From contig JACSVZ010000002.1 in assembly GCA_014706295.1 (NCBI GenBank), positions 129,341,431-129,405,430 of the forward strand: a stretch of DNA of 64,000 nt, written 5' to 3'. The DNA comes from Lycocorax pyrrhopterus obiensis (Eukaryota > Chordata > Aves > Passeriformes > Paradisaeidae). Made by a program: the position numbers and the translations under genes. Below, in pieces: positions 49,341 through 59,897 of the stretch. Under the pieces are notes generated by a model, which searched no databases, was not told where the DNA came from, and saw only the letters and a program-made list of their open reading frames with translations. Position 1 is the first letter of the stretch, and every line of letters starts with the position of its first letter.

Positions 49341-50940
49341 AGTTTACATAAATCATTTAAAAAAATCGTTCACTTTTTTGGATCATAATGTACTCACTTG
49401 GCTTTTAGACCTACATAGCTCACAGACCAATTTTTCAAACAGGATTCTAAAGCTATTTGTGGATTACTTTCTGTTTGCTACTTGTAATCTGCATTCCTGA
49501 GGCAAGCATGCTAAAACGACTGAGGATTTTCATCGAGCTAAGTGATTATACTAAATAGGGCAATTTTGGGTGCTCTTAGCTTCTGTGTTTAAAAATACAA
49601 TACAGAAGAAACCAACACCACATTTTCTGTTAAACCACAGAGGGCACTGTTTGTTCTTAATATGAAATGACCCTGCTACATAGACTCTTGTCAGTCTTCA
49701 TTAAGCAATTAATGTTAAGAGCTTTAATTTAACCTTTTTCCCCCCCCTTTTTTTTTCTTTGATTTAAAAGTTAACCAGGTGTATTACATTTATGCACACT
49801 GTCATGTACTTTCTGTGTTTGGTACCAAATACTGCCCTGGTCCATCCCCTCCTCTCCTTACTGCTTCATCACATTACTGGAGTCAGAGAGTTTCCTTTCC
49901 AGCAATGGGTCTGGAGATGTAGTGCAGGAAATTGTTTAATGGTTAATTAGCACTCTGCATTTTTACTTGGTCTTTACTTTTACTTTAAAGTATTGGAGAA
50001 AGGGAGGCAAGGCAGCACTGGCAACAACTGAAGTGCTAATTCCTAATATTTCTCCTCTGGTGCTTTCAGCCAGGATGCAGTAGAGGAAACAGTGAGGTTG
50101 AAAGTCAATTGGCTATGCCAATTTTGCAAATTATTGTTTATTTATCTATTACTTGAAATATTCTGAACAAAATATGATGACATTTTCAGTTTTCTCAAAA
50201 GAAAAAATCTTCCAAGATATCCAACACAGAAAAACCAAAATAGCAAAATTTACAGGTTTTGCTAAAAATAAAGTGTTGGTGTTTTTTTAATTCTATGTAT
50301 TTGTTTATTTGTTTGTTTCTGTAAAACATGCTGGGGAAAAAACCCAGAATTTCACGTGAAACAAATTTGGGACAGAATCTTGGAGTTTTGTTGATACAAA
50401 GTGGTCTTAGATCATTGTACAGAACATCACACACAGACAAGATAAACTGTTTATAATATGAAAATCCCCATAGATTAAAGGAAAGAAATAAAAAGTAGGA
50501 ATTGCAAAAGCTGTCAACATCAGATTAGTGGAAAAGTTGTTGCTCACTTGTGGTCCTGTTAACTATTGTGCAAGTTTGGGACATCTCAGAAGCTATGAAG
50601 TATTACTTCATTTGCTATTGGTTCAATCAAAGGTGTATTTTAGCAGTTTCTCTCAAACAGTGACCCTTACGAACTTCGCTGGTTAATTTAATTTCTTGTT
50701 TGTTTGAGGCCTGGATAACTTCTGTGATAATTTTTTTCCATTTCACTTCCCCAACCTGTGTATAAAGCTGGTGCTGAGATCCATGAGGTGCTTTGCAGCT
50801 CTTGATGACACACTGCATTGGTCTTAGCCACACATAGCAGGTTTTGCTTTGTCTTTTTTGTGCCTGGCCAAAGACACAGGACACAAAGGGCTGTTCATGT
50901 TGCAAGCACTTGAAAAGGACTGCCAAAATTATGGATGTCT
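49341..50940. other. Unassigned AT-rich sequence, no gene seen
   Basis: Short frames only. CpG-retaining words near 49,515-49,540 (AAACGACTG, CATCGAGC) and TAAT-type sites near 49,700-49,735 hint at regulatory sequence but are not enough to call. Confidence 0.45.
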
Positions 50941-51312
50941 CTGGAAAACAGGGTTGCCCAGGATCCCCTCATGGGCTTTAGGCAACTTGTGATTTCATCA
51001 CTGGGCAACCTAATACAGTGCTAAATTATCTGCTGCTGGATTTTTTTTTTTTTTCAATTTTCAGGTTGAATCCCTCTTGTCCCAGTTTGTATCTGGTGTC
51101 TCTAATCTTCCTGACATGTCCCAGGATAGACCCTTGAGGAACTCCTCACCAGGCACTACATAGGATATACTCAGTAACAACTACCCTTTGAAATGGACAA
51201 TTCAAACCGTTTTTCTCCATCTTGTAGTCCAGCCATCAGGACTGTAAAGACTTAGCTTGGATATAAGGGTGCTGCAGGAGGCCGTGTTGAAAGTGTTGCT
51301 AAAGGAAGCCTT
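50941..51312 (-). mobile_element. Old CR1 remnant, RT palm to C-terminus, internally deleted
   Basis: The plus strand carries the reverse complement of CR1 landmarks in the expected order: CTGGGCAACC and CAGTGC (51,000-51,022, the C-terminal W-N region), then the CTCTTGTCCCAGTTTG stretch (51,070-51,090), then CCCTTGAGGAACTCC (51,131-51,145), ending with sequence that reads on the minus strand as S-F-S-N-T-F-N-T, a decayed D-F-S-K-A-F-D-T (near 51,310-51,283). The middle of the RT region has been lost and a T15 run interrupts it. Ancient and inactive. Confidence 0.6.
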
Positions 51313-54300
51313 TCCTCCATTGGGAAATGATTCATGAGAAGGGTGCTGCTCTTGGGGCTACATTTAAAGGGACAATTTGTAAGAGAGCTAATGGAGACTG
51401 TCCAGAGAAATGGAATTTTCTCAGCTAGTTTCTAGTTATTTTTCTTTTAAAATATGAGATGATACAGGGAAATTCCCTTCTGAGAGTAGTTCAATCAACT
51501 CATCCCTCGCTACAAGGCCAAGGATGATAAATTTTTGCAGGTTTCTTTTAAAATATTCAGGAATAAAGGTCTAAACTTTTTGAAGTAACCTGAGTAGGAG
51601 ATTGTCCATACCATCAAACAGGCAAACTCAGCTGCACAGCTGGAGTGTTATTTTCCTTGAAGGCGCTGCTAGGGGCAAGGACATTATCTTGCTGGTGAGG
51701 TTACATGCTTTGTATGTGTTTCAGGATTGGGTCTGCATTACCATGGGATAGTTATGAAAACATGCTGATAGTTCTGCAGAAGAATTTGATTTTTCAAAAT
51801 GTTCTTCCTTGCCTGTCTGATTTTCAAAAACTGGAAACATAATCTGGGAAATAGGGCCGCAAAGTCATTACAAAAGCCCTGCACAGCACAACTCTTGCTG
51901 TTTTTGGCTTTTCTATTTCCTCCATATGCCAATTCATTCCTAGCTATGCTTATCAAGGGATCATAAGCATTTTCCATCTCATTTGATTTTTGAACCTGGA
52001 ATTCAGTATTCTGCAAGATAGAATATTGGAACTGCTTTAATTTGCTAAGTTTAGGCATATCCTGAATATCTAAATATTATTAAACATAAGGTTCCTTTGA
52101 TTTTTCCTTTTAAGTGACATAGAATGAATTTGTAGAAGAGAAAGCAGTACTTCAGTTATCCATAATGCATCTGTTTATGTTTCCAACTGGTGCACTTTAT
52201 CACCAAGTCATTGGTTTATATTACAAAATGATGGCTGTGTAATAAGTAGTTAGCAGAAACCACAGGCACGTCTTTGAAATAACACTAATGGCCATTTTTG
52301 ATGAAATATATGAGGCTTTGTGAAAATGATTTGATGAAGAAATGTATTTTCTTTACTTCCTGTTAACAGTGAGTACGTTGAAGCCCTTTAATCTCTGCTG
52401 CACAACTAAACATTTTTTTTCTTATTTGGGATTAGTTTGAACTAGCAAGCACCATTTAATAATTAAGAAGCTTTAAAGCAAGTGAATTTGATCAGGGAAG
52501 AACTAATTAACAATAGCTGGTAACATTGGGAATTAGTTATTCTACCTCTTTCCATACTCATCTAGTTTATGGTACTGAGGATTCTCTTCTGCTAGCAGAG
52601 TTTGCATATGTAGGAATCAATAAATAATAGTAAATTATAAAGCATGCTGGAAAGCCCAAGTGTGATGACATTTTTAAGACTAAGATTTGCTCTGAAGGGA
52701 TTAAATCTCTAGGTTTTTATGAAAAGTGCAGCCAGTCCTTAGCAATTTACCATACTTCACATTGGATAAGTTTTCTGGCATTTCACAAGTAAATCTTCCA
52801 ACCAGTTTCTAAGCTAAAATTAGATGTAAATTGGATCTGTAGTTAAAGATGTGATCCTTGGACAAGTTTAATGTTTATGTCTGTTTTATACTCTAGCTTA
52901 AAAAAGTTCAGCTGCAATGCATTGTGCAAAATGATATTTTGCACAGGAACATTTGAAGAAATAGTTTATGATCAAATTTTTATGCAGTGTTGTCTTTAAC
53001 TCCTGTTACATGCAGTTTTGCTGATGCTACATATTTTCAATCTTGTTCTAAGAAAATTTTGCTAAACTTTGGCTACTTCTTAATGGTTTTTTTCACCCAA
53101 GTGAAGATTACTTGCATCCTGCAGGGAAAATGTTGTTTTGGGAAAGTTCTTATCCAACTTTTTCAGCTTTAAGAAATCAGTTTATTAAATATTTGCTTCT
53201 TCATATTTTTGACATTTTGGAAAAAACCCCATCCTTCGTTCAGAGTCCCACCAGGCTCTGGTATCAGGACTGTAAATATGGCCTTTGTTTCAAGACTGTA
53301 TTCTTTGTCATCTTCATGACATAAAATTTAATGTCTTCAAGGGAGGAAAGAGTCTTTCAAAGAAGGGTAGAGTCTTCCTTTCATAATTTGTATCAATTTC
53401 TAAAACATTTGCTCTGTGAATTGAAAGGGATAGGGATCCTGCACTTAAATACCCATCTCTAATAAACACAGTAAAATGCTAATTAAATGTTAGTTATGCA
53501 GGCAAAATGAATGTCAATGTTTCCCAACTGTTGAATACTTCACTACTTTTTTAGCAAAGTTAACCAGATTTAGGAGAAATAGCAGCTTCCTACAAGTTAC
53601 CAGAAAGCATTTCATTGAGATGAATGACTTGGATCAATGCAACTGTTTTGCAAGAAAGTCTAGAAGACCTGGGCTGCCCAAACAGCACGTGCAACCTGCC
53701 CAGATCACCAGGCCCTGCTATTTCTTGCTCTCTGGGCTGTTCCTCAGAGATAGGCTGAGATTGTCGGGAGGAACAGTAAATAGGGGACAAAGGACACGAG
53801 GCTGTAGAAAACCGGACTCATTGATTCTGTTGCCACTGGAGCAGTGAAGGATAAGTTAAGCTACAAAATCCTCTTGGTCTTACAGGTGGCTCTGCCACTG
53901 ACAGCCTTTCACCTACAGATAATGTGTATATAGTGCTTACGAGAGGGATGGTGCCTGATGTTTCTCCTGCTTGGCCCACACGATCCCGCTGTGTTCAGAG
54001 AAAAGATGCAAGAGCACAGTCAGAAGTTCAGACACTGATTGAAGGCTCTCCATCCAATCACACACTCCACAGACAACTATAAAGGTCAGAAATAGCAGCA
54101 AGTTCCAGATGCTTTGGGCTCTTCAAGCGTGACCAATCTAATTCAAAGGCACATCAACGGCTTGGCCAGGTCTGGCAGCTTTGTGTGCCTTTAATGCAGT
54201 AGTAAACCTGATTGTAAGAGAGAAATTAAGCAAAAAAAGTTTTAAATGAGAACTTTTGCAGTTAAGCAGAACATTAACTATATCTTTAGGAGCATCACCA

Positions 54301-57300
54301 GGTGAAAAATGCATAAAGTATCTTTAAAAATAACTTGAATCTTATCTGGAACCAGTGCAATAAAATCATTCCATCACAACCGCATAATTATTTTGTCACA
54401 TTATTACACCTTATTATGTAGAGTGCTTAAAGGTCTTGTCCATGAATTTCTTACTGAATGATTTTGACTTTTTTTTCTAAATATATTCTTAACCAGGTTT
54501 TCTTTTTAGTTTTCTACCTATGAAATTCATTGCTGATATTTAAATTTTTCTCCAGATAATGACGGTTTTATCTGAGTATCCAGCCTAATCTCTCTGCTTT
54601 CAAGGGATGTGATGGGAGGAACATTAGGCTTATTAAAATGCTTTCTAGGAAAGCTGAAATTCAGGATTTCTTGGATCAGGATGTTATGGACCAGGAAGTA
54701 ATAGGAATAATACCAAGATGGGTATTATATTTTTAAACAGGGGTGCACTGACAGTATTTCCACGTGTAGCATTTGTACAATGTGATCTGCTCAGCATGGC
54801 CTAATGGCAACAGGAGTTTTGCTATTTGTCTTCCACGTGTCCAGGGATTTTGCCTGGATGCATTTTTTATCCATAACTACTTCATTAGTGTGAAGATTCA
54901 CATGGAGGTGCTTTAGAGACCTCCCTTCAGAAAGCTACCATTGATGAGGTGGATGTTGAATATCCTCAGAGGGAAGAGATTCACACTGAGAGAATCTCAT
55001 CTGTGAGAATACGATGCGAGTGCTCCCTGGGGTCTCTACGCTTGCATGAATAGGAAGGATTAAAGGTTCAGGCTTATAGCCCATTTGTCATGAAATCCTC
55101 TAATGATGACAGAAACTGTAGACTTGCCTCATATAGAATATCTATAAAGAGCAGAGTGAAAAGGATATAGTGAGGCAATGGTGCATGACCCTAATTTTAG
55201 GAGTATTGAAAGTGGGAGAATTTGAGGAGTTTACGACAGTAACAGAATATTGGGGTTTGGTTTCCCTTCCTCCCACCAGTGCAAAACCCAAGCTCTAAAG
55301 ACTGTGTCTTGAAAAGTCCACACGAGCATATGGATATTCTCCCTCTGTCTCCCCAGCACCCTCTAGGAAATACAAAAACTTTAATGTAAAAAACTAAGAT
55401 AACTCAAAAGCCACAATATGTAAAGGGAAAAAAGCAAGAGGGCACTGAATGCCCAGCAGCAGCTGGGATGCAGCTGGTTGGAGAACTGTGATTCTCCTGC
55501 CTGTCTATCTTTGGAAGGATGGGGTAGCAGTGCCAGGGGTTATGGAGGCACCTGCCAAGTGTGCCCATCTGTTGGTAACCTGGGACCTACTTGAGCCCCT
55601 GGCTTGACCCTGATCCTGAGCCATGCCAAGGCTCAGATGGTCCAGGATTGTTGCAGTCAGCTGCTGTCTCATTATAGATGGAAAAAATGTCAGAAATTCT
55701 AAATATGCATTTTATATTTCAGCTGGAACTCAATATCCTACAAAATGGAAATTCCCTCTCTTTGTCTAGCTGCAGCCTGGAAGAAGGGTTCTTTGAGGAG
55801 AGGCACAAGAGAGGTGTAGCCTGATCTTCAGACGAGAAAATGGGTGTCAGACTCCGGTGCTGCAACTCTTCTGTAGAAATAGAGGTGTATTCCCTAATTT
55901 GAACATTTTGTGACTTAACCAATGAAACTAAGTTCTTTGCATCTTTTTGCTGAACACCTGGAACTTTTCAAAGAGATATCTATACCCGCCAGGTTTAGTT
56001 AGAGGTTTGGAAAACACCAGTGGCAGGCTGGAGTGAGGGAGGGAAAGCAAGGTGTTTCAGTACACAAAGCAGCCCTCCTCTGCCAGGTTGCCTTTTTAAA
56101 GTACAAGCTCATAGGAGCAAGGATAATCTTTTTTCTGTGTGGAGTGTGGTGTCCAGCAAGCTGTTACAAATCTGTAATAATCTGTTTTGCCAGGCATAGC
56201 TTCTTTACACGAAATTTTTCCTTGTGAAATCATAGCACGGTGTTACATGTCTGTATCCTGGCACTGCAGCAGTGTCACTTGCTGCCTGTGAGGGAGAAGG
56301 GTTACATGGTGGGGACATTGTCTGCATGCAACTGCTATATAAGCAAATGTGAACTGTACCTCTGTGAGAACTAGTCTGGTAGGGAAAGAAAGAAACCCCA
56401 CAAATTTGCTGAGAGGATTAAGCACAACAGCTGAGTTTGAGGGGCTCATGGGTATTTCTCAGGCCATTTACCATGACAGGAGGCATACCTTACTTCATGT
56501 GCTCTCAGATGACTCATGTGCTCTCAAAAATATTACCCTGCAGGTATGGAAATTTTTAAGTTTCTTGTTTAAAAATGCATTGAAAGTTCCTCAATAGAAA
56601 GTGTAAAATGTTTGTTCAGTGGGCTACCTGGTAAGGTTTCCACTTCTGTAATTTTTCCTGCTTACCCTAACAGCTGTCTTCTTTTTTTCTAACTCTCAGA
56701 ATAGGAAATGCCTTCATTAATTTAATTTAGATAGCTTGATTTCAGTGGTACCCACTGCATTTCACATTTTATAGTTTGCAGTTAGGAAACAACATCTGGA
56801 CTTATCCCAGTAAAAATGTGATTTCCTGCTCTTAATACATTTATTGTATTTTCTTATATAAATACTGTTTAATTATAGAAAGGAATCATGTAATTAATCT
56901 TCACTATGTGTCTAGACTGTTGATGATTTGAGGTACCTAAGCCCAGAGCTTGCTATTTAGTGGCATGAAAGCATAGCATTTGAGTAGGTTATGGCCATTA
57001 ATATGCTCATGAGTCAGCAGGACAAATGGAGCTTAGAGCACAGTCTATCTATCCACCTCGTATTTGACATTACTGGGAATCTAAGTCCTTCTGGCTTACC
57101 ATTGAAATATGGTGCTTGTGGGTTTGGTGACTTGAACCATTTAGTGAGACAAACACACCAGAAATCAGATTGCTCCTTATGTGATCACTTGCTACTCATG
57201 TTTTCCTAAGCAGATGGTCCATGCTATCCGTGAGCAAGCAGCTTTTTAAGCAGCTATCCTGCCTGGTTTTACGGGACTGGGTTTGATGCATTTGTAAGGT

Positions 57301-57429
57301 TTGCTGTGTTATGTAACCCAGTCCTCCCAAGTTTTTTACTTTTTTATAGTCACAGTTGATTAAAGCTGACCTGGCAAGAGACCAGAAAGCCTTTGAGAGG
57401 ATTAGTGGTTATTAGTGTCATTGCCTCTT
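51313..57429. other. Long unassigned AT-rich stretch, no gene seen
   Basis: Six kilobases without a convincing feature. The 106-codon minus frame at 51,738-52,058 shows no domain. AT-rich, TAAT-containing sequence at 52,380-52,560 could be regulatory. No repeat family, tRNA-like sequence or CpG island is visible. A small duplication of TCATGTGCTCTCA occurs near 56,496-56,527. Confidence 0.5.
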
Positions 57430-57795
57430 CTACTGTAAAAGTGGCCCTGTTACGAGCGGCTGAGCAGCATCGCCCGGGCGCAGCTCACCCCTCGGAGCAC
57501 CGTGGGGAGAGGGGAGCTGCGACCTGCCATCGGCAGGGCGTCGTGCCACCGCTGGCTCCTGCTCCCGGTGTGCGAGGGAGCCCGGTTCGGTGCCAGCGAA
57601 CTCCGAGGAGCCCCTCGGCGGACGGCGCTGGGGCCGGGCGGCGCGGCTGCCCCCGCTCCCCGTGCACCGGCTCACCTGGGTGGCGGCCGAGGCAGGGCAA
57701 TCACTCAACACCCGGCTCTGCAGCGCTTTGTCTCCCTTTCTTCTCTCGCTGCTTTGTGCGCCGCAGTGGAGAGGTGGCTGGCGCTGAACTTTTTA
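57430..57795. promoter_or_regulatory. CpG island, candidate promoter
   Basis: By hand count about 35 CpGs fall in about 330 bases (57,455-57,790), against almost none in neighbouring kilobases, and the G+C jump is abrupt on both sides. It is the only CpG island in the window. In vertebrates such an isolated island usually marks a transcription start or a developmental regulatory element. No TATA box is evident, which fits island promoters. Direction is unresolved, but the best donor (CACCCAG|GTGAGC, intron start 57,675) is on the minus strand. The frames of up to 150 codons crossing it reflect GC content, not genes. Confidence 0.75.
57676..57790 (-). other. Candidate 5' non-coding first exon, minus strand
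   Basis: On the minus strand, sequence from about 57,790 down to 57,676 is GC-rich with purine-rich GAGAGAAGAAAGGGAGAC, typical of a 5' leader, and ends in GCCACCCAG|GTGAGC, an excellent splice donor. It has no ATG-initiated frame of note, so it would be untranslated or part of a lncRNA. The transcription start is a guess. The downstream exon, at lower coordinates, was not found. Confidence 0.3.
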
Positions 57796-58110
57796 CCTTC
57801 AAGGCTAAGTATTTTGTGTGCTGGGGAAAATGGCCATTAAAATGATTTGTGAAATAAATACTATCACTGAAGCAGGTGTTGGACCTGTAAACAGTTAATT
57901 GCCAGAGCTCTGGAGACGTCGACTATTTCTTTTGAGACATCTGCCAGCTAATATTATCTGATAGCAGCTCATTCAGTTGATGAATCTGTCATTTTGCAAT
58001 TTAGCTACCAGAATGTGTGCTGGGTCGATCAGCTAGCAAACCTGTGTTTAGAAGAGCTTCACAATCTGCAGTCATCTGGAGACATTCAAGGTATAATGCA
58101 ATTAATAATT
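57796..58110. promoter_or_regulatory. Possible conserved shoulder of the CpG island
   Basis: Complex AT-rich sequence directly right of the island, with AATAAATACTATC, GTAAACAGTTAATTG (forkhead- and homeodomain-like), GAGACGTCGAC (a palindromic GACGTC, CRE-like) and GGGTCGATCAG. It may be a proximal enhancer. A short plus frame at 57,994-58,191 crosses the end and contains a donor-like CAAG|GTATAA (58,091), but coding status is not supported. Confidence 0.25.
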
Positions 58111-59697
58111 TACCATCATCCTGACATGAAAGTAATTTACAGTAGAAAAGTCAAAACATGTCGGTTTTCTGTGCCTTTGAGACTCATGTGAAGGTTGCTT
58201 TTAAACAATGGGAAGAGTAATAAAAGCCTGGTCCAGCCTAAGGGTCAATGCACAGCAGAAGATGGGACACATTGTCAGGAGGAGATTTAGCCAAAGCTTA
58301 TTTGTAGAAACTTGGTGAAATAATATTTGTGTTCAACATCTGTGTTCAGAATTTTCAGCTGGTTCATGCCTTGATAATTACTGCAGAACTTTGCTTCAGC
58401 TAAACCGATCATGTTCTAAAAGACATACATGATACTCCAAAGTTGATCCATAAGTAACCATGGGAAGAAAGAGGGGACTGTGTTTGAAACAGACAGGATT
58501 CATATCTACTTTTGTATTGGACTGCATTTTGAACTGGTCAAATCAAAGCAGTTTTCTAAGTGAGAAGCGTAGCAATGCTTGTGAGCTGGTCCACGGAATA
58601 TCAGTTTTCTGTTGATCACATGCAGGTAGCTCTTAACACCCTCCATAACAATTTCAGCTATGTTTAGTATTTTTGCTTTTTGGTTGAACAAAAGATGATT
58701 TGTACCTGAGGAGAGTACATTCACTCAAGAAGCCTAGAAAGAAACCATGGAATTTGAATGGGATTTTATATAAAGCAAAAGGAAAGGAGAAATGGGTTGT
58801 TTTAAAAAAGCACTAACATCAAGGAGTCTGTGGTGGAATTGCAATTGAGTCATAATCTCTTAAAAAAGCCTCCACTAAGGCAGATAACTAATTCGCTCTG
58901 TAGTCAGGCTGCTCAGGTTACCCCCTTGATGTTTTGGGCTGTGGGGACCCTCCTTCAGGACTTTGTTGCTCTTGGTGGCCACAGCCGTGGGGCCGGGGAT
59001 GAATAGGATGGAGTGGCAGGAGGGTAAATGTGAGAGCTTTGTGTTTTCAGACAGTTCTTTTGCTTCCAGGAAAGTTAATTAGGAAGTGAAACCTTAAGCA
59101 GTTGACAGTGTGCATTGTTGGCTGCTAGTGCTCTGTGACAAATACCACTGAAAGGTACTTCACTTTCTTTTGTAAACAGAAAGGTAAGGAATTTGCACAA
59201 AAATGTATTGGTGAAGATCTGCTTTTCATCATGGCCTAACCACATAGTAAACAACAGAAATAACTTGTTTTAATAAAGTATGGTGTTGAAACATTTATCA
59301 GCAAGCTCTTTCTCTCCATTTCAAAGGTATGTTTAGGTAAGAGGAACTGTTGCCTTAAAGAAACCCAATCTGAAATTTTGTTATAACATTTTTTTCAGGT
59401 CAAGGTCAGGAAACTTAAGGAAAAGTTTGACTTTCGGGCCATCATACAATTACGCCTGAGTTGATTAATACAGTATGCTGAAACAGCCATCTGAGAATTT
59501 TGTAGTATTTTAAATGTATCTCAAATAGTAGTTACTCACATGAAATTATTCTAGTAGTCACATTATAAAAAGCATGACTTCATCTTTATTGTCATTTTTT
59601 GCATGTAGCATGCACAGTTATGAGGCAAGTGTAATAATCCATGTATTTTAATTTCTCCGTATAACAATAAAAAAATTAACATACCTTTCTCTTACAG
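58111..59697. other. Unassigned sequence, no gene seen
   Basis: Unique AT-rich DNA. CpG-containing words near 59,434-59,458 (TTTCGGGCC, TTACGCCTGAG) are followed by GTTGATTAATAC. No frame exceeds 72 codons. Confidence 0.5.
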
Positions 59698-59897
59698 GCT
59701 ATGTTCCCTTGAGTGGCATCATTATAAGCCTCTGGAGAATTAATAAAATAGGCTTGGGGACTTCAGAGTTTAAGCCTGTTAAAACAGCTCTGCACAGTAC
59801 TTCATTTGAACTAGACTTCAGTGGCGTACTTGTGAAACCAAAAGGAGAGTGGTGTAGAGGTGGCTTAAACACTATAGGTGTCCATTTCAGAATACAG
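59698..59897 (+). other. Candidate exon or conserved element, 200 nt open segment
   Basis: It follows a good acceptor (ACCTTTCTCTTACAG, ending 59,697) and ends at ATACAG|GTAGCT, a usable donor. One frame is open through the whole segment; with phase 2 at the start it encodes Y-V-P-L-S-G-I-I-I-S and ends V-H-F-R-I-Q. I do not recognise the peptide. It could equally be an ordinary open stretch or a conserved non-coding element: the frame stays open to about 60,008. Confidence 0.25.

Noticed and set aside
57393..57845. 150-codon plus frame and overlapping frames on both strands in the CpG island
   Set aside because: High GC removes stops; the peptides are arginine-, alanine- and proline-rich with no recognisable domain, and the region is better explained as a promoter island.
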